Positions 32,408 through 36,055 of a DNA stretch of 36,055 bases are shown here, in pieces. Each line of letters starts with the position of its first letter. The stretch's first letter is position 1. The stretch is from an uncultured Lachnospiraceae bacterium (GTDB lineage Bacteria > Bacillota > Clostridia > Lachnospirales > Lachnospiraceae). The position numbers and the translations under genes are program-made. Below the pieces are notes generated by a model, which made no database searches, was not told the origin of the DNA, and worked only from the letters and a program-made list of their open reading frames with translations. The stretch is taken from assembly GCA_910578825.1 (NCBI GenBank), contig CAJTSB010000025.1, forward strand, positions 1 to 36,055. Reading direction: 5' to 3'.

Positions 32408-32490
32408 TCTATCGAAAAAATCTTTGACATTGTCCCTGGCTGATGTGAGGACGCATACGTTAAAAATAACGAAAAAAGGGCAAAGTAACT

Positions 32491-32961
32491 GTGAAGGACA
32501 CGGCAGATAAAACAGTAAAATTATCTTTTAAGACATTTGGTAATTGGATAGGACAAGTCAGGAAAAAAGAAATGGAACTGGTATTTGGAGGAGCAATTGA
32601 TGTATATGTGGATAGCTCTACATATTATACAGGAAATATCATAGTAATACGTCAGATACTCTCCTATAAAAAAGTGGTAGTAAAAATATCCTCAAATACG
32701 CCGGGATACAATAAAACGGTGTATCTTAACCTACCAGACAAAGTGAAATATACACTGCACAGACATAACCTGAAAAATAGTCTGAATGCAAAAGGTGTTG
32801 GAAGGTTAATGGCAGGGCTGGTAGATACGCAGATTGTCTGGACGCAAGAATGTGGCTGCGGATATGAAAATGTTTTGACTTGGGATATTCCAATTGATAA
32901 ACCGGAGAAACTTACAGATGGAGAAACGTATATCGTACAGACGAATTCGCTGGTTATATAA
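32491..32961 (+). CDS. Downstream frame of the disrupted secreted protein
   Basis: The frame begins without a ribosome site at a GTG, and reads VTVKDTADKTVKLSFKTFG if followed back six bases. The 32421-32478 stretch in another frame reads SLTLSLADVRTHTLKITKKG, and its natural continuation GKVTVKD is in this frame. One extra base in the A6G3 run at 32472-32480 would explain it. A first shift lies in the A-rich stretch around 32384-32398. The C-terminal 80 residues contain two close Cys (ECGCGYEN) and no known motif. It is best read as the rest of the gene starting at 31712. Confidence 0.5.
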   Translation: MKDTADKTVKLSFKTFGNWIGQVRKKEMELVFGGAIDVYVDSSTYYTGNIIVIRQILSYKKVVVKISSNTPGYNKTVYLNLPDKVKYTLHRHNLKNSLNAKGVGRLMAGLVDTQIVWTQECGCGYENVLTWDIPIDKPEKLTDGETYIVQTNSLVI

Positions 32962-32986
32962 AAGCGAAATAAAGGGGAAACAGAAT

Positions 32987-33505
32987 ATGAAGAGAAAAAT
33001 AATATTTATCATACTTATATGTATTTTTAGCGTTGTGTTTGCAGGGTGTAGGGAAGAAACAGATCTTGAAAAGATAATGGATTATTGGGTGATTGATAAT
33101 ATGGAGGAAAGGAGGGTGCGTATTGTCTTTTATGAACCGCATGAGAAAGGATTTGTAAGAGACACATTTTTGGCTCCGGATGCCAGTTTAAGTGTTATGG
33201 AGCAGAAATATGGGGAGTTCAAACCAAGCAAAGAAGGAAATGTTTGTGGCGATGTGTCATTTAAAATTTGGGATGTATACAAGCAGGAGGATAATACAAA
33301 CACTTTGGATAATGAGAGAAATATATATGGAATTTATGAGCAGGATAGCATAAACAAAACGATAACGTTGAATATTTTGATAGACGAGGAACAGGTTATC
33401 ATAGAGAAGAAAAAATATAGATATGAATTTGAAGATAGCTCTCATTTGACGTTGATAAATTTGGAGGATTCCGATAAAAGAGTTGAGTTGTATAGGGAGA
33501 CTTAA
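32987..33505 (+). CDS. Small lipoprotein (172 aa)
   Basis: MKRKIIFIILICIFSVVFAGC is the signal peptide with lipobox VFAGC; the Cys at position 21 would be lipidated, putting the protein on the outer face of the membrane. The remainder is charged and beta-rich, not recognised. Start 32987 has AAAGGGGA upstream; a longer frame to 32894 overlaps the previous gene. It is one of two small lipoproteins here, perhaps duplicates of one type in function only; the sequences are not similar. Confidence 0.8.
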   Translation: MKRKIIFIILICIFSVVFAGCREETDLEKIMDYWVIDNMEERRVRIVFYEPHEKGFVRDTFLAPDASLSVMEQKYGEFKPSKEGNVCGDVSFKIWDVYKQEDNTNTLDNERNIYGIYEQDSINKTITLNILIDEEQVIIEKKKYRYEFEDSSHLTLINLEDSDKRVELYRET

Positions 33506-33612
33506 TTGTCTGGTTGGGAAAATAGAGTATAGGCGAAAAACAATTCAAACGTTTCAGAATGATGATTAAAAATATAAAAACATAAAAACATTTCATGAAA
33601 GGAAGAGAGAGT

Positions 33613-33978
33613 ATGAGATACAAAAGGACGGTTAGGAAAATATTTTTAAGTGGATGCATAATGGCGTTGCTTTTGTTTAGTATTGGCATGACCGGATGTT
33701 CATCCAAAAATTCTATTGTGGGAACATGGTATTCAAACAAGAGTGATTATCGTATTGCATTTTATGAGGATGGAACCTGTACCTCCGGTGATAACGATGA
33801 AATCATAAATTATAAGCAACAGGAAGACGGGACGCTCATGCTTACCTGGGGATTATTTGGGAATCAGAGAATTATCAATAGAACAGATGATAAAGAGCAG
33901 GCTCTTGAGGATGATGAATACTATTATCTTTCTGGTAACACGCTTGTTTTTTATGGATCAGAGTGTGAAAGAAGGTAA
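33613..33978 (+). CDS. Small lipoprotein with 'VGTWY' fold start (121 aa)
   Basis: Signal peptide with lipobox IGMTGC, then SSKNSIVGTWYSNKSDYRIAFYEDGTC. This 'I-V-G-T-W' entry followed by short beta strands is common in small Firmicutes lipoproteins of lipocalin-like or DUF-type beta folds. Start 33613 has AGGAAGAG nine bases upstream; an ATG at 33595 would place that inside the gene. Function unknown. Confidence 0.75.
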   Translation: MRYKRTVRKIFLSGCIMALLLFSIGMTGCSSKNSIVGTWYSNKSDYRIAFYEDGTCTSGDNDEIINYKQQEDGTLMLTWGLFGNQRIINRTDDKEQALEDDEYYYLSGNTLVFYGSECERR

Positions 33979-34046
33979 TTGTAGATAATATAAATTTGTG
34001 GATTTAGGGCAGATGGTTGTAGAAGAGGCAAAAGGGAGAAATCGTT

Positions 34047-36055
34047 ATGAAGAAAGGAAATTATAAGTATATAAAAATGAGAAGATGCGTTGCGTATGTC
34101 ATGGTTTTTTTTATGTTTTTCAATTGCCTTGCGATACATATGCAGACAATAGAAGTTAAAGCAGCAGACCAGGCAGAAAGTTTGGTGTCAATAGCAAAAA
34201 GCCAGATTGGAATGAAGGAGAGAAGCAGCGGTTCGGATGATATTCTATATAATGACTGGTATTATGGAAGACGTGTCAACAATAATGGAGTGTCGGCAAA
34301 ATATGCGTGGTGTGCAGTGTTTGTGTCCTGGTGTGCGAAAGAGTCGGGAATTTCAACAAGTATAATTCCCTGGACAGCAGGTACAACGGATATGAAAAAT
34401 CGCTTGATTAATTCGGGTGGAGTTAGTCATTTAAAAGGTTCAGGGTATAGTCCGAAACGTGGAGATATTATATTTTTTGGTTCTAACGCAAGCCAGCATG
34501 TTGGGATTGTGGAGTATTCTTCGCAGGGCAGAGTATATTACATTGATGGAAATAACACGCAGACAAATCCTCATGGAGTACATTATAGTAATTGTTCTTT
34601 ATCATATAGCAGTTTGTGGGGGTTTGTAACGCCAAATTATTCATCATCCGCCCCCTCCAACCCACAGATTTCCAAGAGCCAACACTGGTATGATTTGCAG
34701 GACAGGATTGAAATATCGGCGTATGCAGATGGAGCGACCAGTTACTTTATGTCCATGTTTAAAGATGGAAATAATATAATATCCCAGGGGGTGGACGGGG
34801 GTAATTTCAGTATAGATGCCAGTGCATATGGCAAAGGTGATTATAGTGCATATTTTTCCTGCACGAACAGTGCAGGCACAGTGGATACGAAATGGATTGA
34901 TTTTTCAGTTGTTGGGGAACCTGCATACAGTGATGTGCGGACTTCTGCATACTGGTATGATATAACAGATACGGTAAGTATCACGGTGGATGCGGTTTGT
35001 GCGAAAGGACAGGTAATAGGAATTGATAAGGAAGGAGTAGGCAGGGTTGTTACAGAATCTACGGAGCCCGCATATGAAATAGCGGCATCAAAGCTGGGTG
35101 TAGGAAATTATTCGGCATATTTTACCGTCTATAATGGATCCGGTGGAATAGACACAAAAAGAGTGGATTTCCCGATTGTAGGAGCAGCAACATATAGTGA
35201 TGTGAGGGTTTCAAGTCCGCGGTATGATTTGACAGATACGGTAAGCATCACAGTTGACACCATCTGTGCGAAAGGACAGGTGATAGGAATTGATAAAGAA
35301 GGAGTAGGAAGGGTTGTTACGGAATCTACAGAGCCCACATATAAAATAGCGGCATCAAAGCTGGGAGTGGGAAAATATTCGGCTTATTTTTCCGTATACA
35401 ACGGATCCGGTGGAGTGGATACCAAAAGGGTGGAATTCTCTATAGAAGATAAAAAAGTTTGCAATCATATTTATAATACAAAAATTACAGCGAAACCTAC
35501 ATGCAACACATCTGGAATGAAAACATATACCTGTAGCAATTGCAGCGACAACTACACCGAGCCAATCCCAGCAACAGGGCATACCTGGGACGCTGGAAAA
35601 GTGACTTTGAAAGCCACGGTATCAACAGATGGAATCCGTACCTATACCTGTATTACCTGTAAGGAGACGAAAACCGAGCCAGTCCCTGCGACAGGACAGT
35701 CTGGAGACGACAATTCAGATGACAGGGACAACCCGGATAATAAGGATAATCCATATGATAAAAACGACTCTAACCAAGGCAACACAGACACAGAAGATAA
35801 GAGGAATCCAGATGAGAACAATACAGATATAGAGGATGAGAATGATCCAGATAAAGATAACATTGGCGGGGATGAAGATGAGAAGGACTCGGATAAAGAG
35901 GAGATACCTGACACGGATGAAGAAGAATCAAATTCTCCGGAAATCGGCGACGTGGCAGAGGATGCCGGGAGCGGCGATGAATACGAAATCATTTCCGTGA
36001 ATGGCAATGTAATTTGTGTCGAATACGTGGAGAGCGCGCACCCCAAAGCCACGAT
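34047..36055 (+). CDS. Secreted CHAP-domain cell-wall protein with tandem repeats, cut at window end
   Basis: The frame is open for 669 codons to the window edge. Signal peptide about 1-40 ends near VKAAD. A CHAP amidase/endopeptidase domain (about 42-195) follows, with catalytic Cys89 in AWCAVFVSWC and His151 in SQHVGIVEY, and RGDIIFFG between them. Next are three tandem beta repeats of about 89 residues (about 207-470), then two CxxC repeats of the type TYTCSNCSDNYTEPIPATGH, and a long Asp/Glu/Asn-rich linker (about 553-640). It probably cuts peptide cross-links of peptidoglycan or docks there. Start ATG 34047 has AAAGGGAG seven bases upstream. The C-terminus, including any wall anchor, is outside the window. 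Confidence 0.88.
   Translation, partial: MKKGNYKYIKMRRCVAYVMVFFMFFNCLAIHMQTIEVKAADQAESLVSIAKSQIGMKERSSGSDDILYNDWYYGRRVNNNGVSAKYAWCAVFVSWCAKESGISTSIIPWTAGTTDMKNRLINSGGVSHLKGSGYSPKRGDIIFFGSNASQHVGIVEYSSQGRVYYIDGNNTQTNPHGVHYSNCSLSYSSLWGFVTPNYSSSAPSNPQISKSQHWYDLQDRIEISAYADGATSYFMSMFKDGNNIISQGVDGGNFSIDASAYGKGDYSAYFSCTNSAGTVDTKWIDFSVVGEPAYSDVRTSAYWYDITDTVSITVDAVCAKGQVIGIDKEGVGRVVTESTEPAYEIAASKLGVGNYSAYFTVYNGSGGIDTKRVDFPIVGAATYSDVRVSSPRYDLTDTVSITVDTICAKGQVIGIDKEGVGRVVTESTEPTYKIAASKLGVGKYSAYFSVYNGSGGVDTKRVEFSIEDKKVCNHIYNTKITAKPTCNTSGMKTYTCSNCSDNYTEPIPATGHTWDAGKVTLKATVSTDGIRTYTCITCKETKTEPVPATGQSGDDNSDDRDNPDNKDNPYDKNDSNQGNTDTEDKRNPDENNTDIEDENDPDKDNIGGDEDEKDSDKEEIPDTDEEESNSPEIGDVAEDAGSGDEYEIISVNGNVICVEYVESAHPKAT
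34926..35447 (+). repeat. Two near-identical 267-bp coding repeats
   Basis: Unit 1 at 34926-35192 and unit 2 at 35193-35447 are offset by exactly 267 bases (89 codons) and share long identical stretches, for example the codons for CAKGQVIGIDKEGVGRVV. A more diverged unit precedes them (about 34666-34925). The high DNA similarity suggests a recent duplication within the CHAP gene. Confidence 0.85.

Overview
The window reads as a low-GC Gram-positive chromosome, most probably a Lachnospiraceae-type Clostridium. Supporting signs are strong AGGAGG ribosome binding sites, near-consensus sigma-A promoters, a CIRCE element, a butyrate-pathway crotonase, a DUF5692 membrane protein, and secreted proteins with the cell-wall repeats common in that family. 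This is inferred from gene content; no rRNA or tRNA is present to confirm it.

Left end (1-6900): a phage-derived block of two divergent units. The minus-strand unit runs small protein, 887-aa polymerase, HU-like protein, tail-assembly-like protein, then a truncated gene at the window edge. The polymerase carries the DxDGD active-site motif and DGxG motif of the QDE-1/YonO two-barrel RNA polymerases, so this looks like a phage late-transcription module comparable to yonO/yonN of SPbeta. The plus-strand unit runs a sigma-70-like factor, a DUF262 protein and a small phage-type protein. Its promoter is perfect consensus with a LexA (SOS) box in the spacer, which suggests DNA-damage induction.

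Core region (6914-20110): clpB under a CIRCE element, a polysaccharide deacetylase and rarA, an Ic-type aspartate aminotransferase, a small alarmone synthetase, an MBL hydrolase, an O-antigen-ligase-like membrane protein and a split ThrE exporter pair, ending at a bidirectional terminator. Then come two minus-strand genes, a GH13 glycosidase and proC.

Nickel/flavoprotein operon (20189-25213): hypB, a DUF5692 membrane protein, a 917-aa Fe-S/flavin oxidoreductase and hypA. A perfect promoter is bracketed by two TGGT-N3-ACCA operators, and the operon closes with a terminator overlapping the hypA stop codon. No hydrogenase subunits or hypC-F are present. A FadR-type GntR regulator lies about 1.8 kb downstream and is the obvious candidate ligand-sensing repressor. 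I regard this operon and the left-end polymerase module as the two candidates for an undescribed system.

Right part (25246-36055): a membrane diguanylate cyclase; the GntR regulator; crt with an 18-bp palindrome over its promoter; an ECF sigma factor with a Cys-rich tail followed by a DUF2461 gene; then an XRE repressor divergent from a small protein and a SHOCT protein, with a five-site operator array. The window ends in accessory secreted proteins: a probably frameshifted Ig-like protein, two small lipoproteins and a large CHAP-domain cell-wall protein with tandem repeats that is cut by the window edge.
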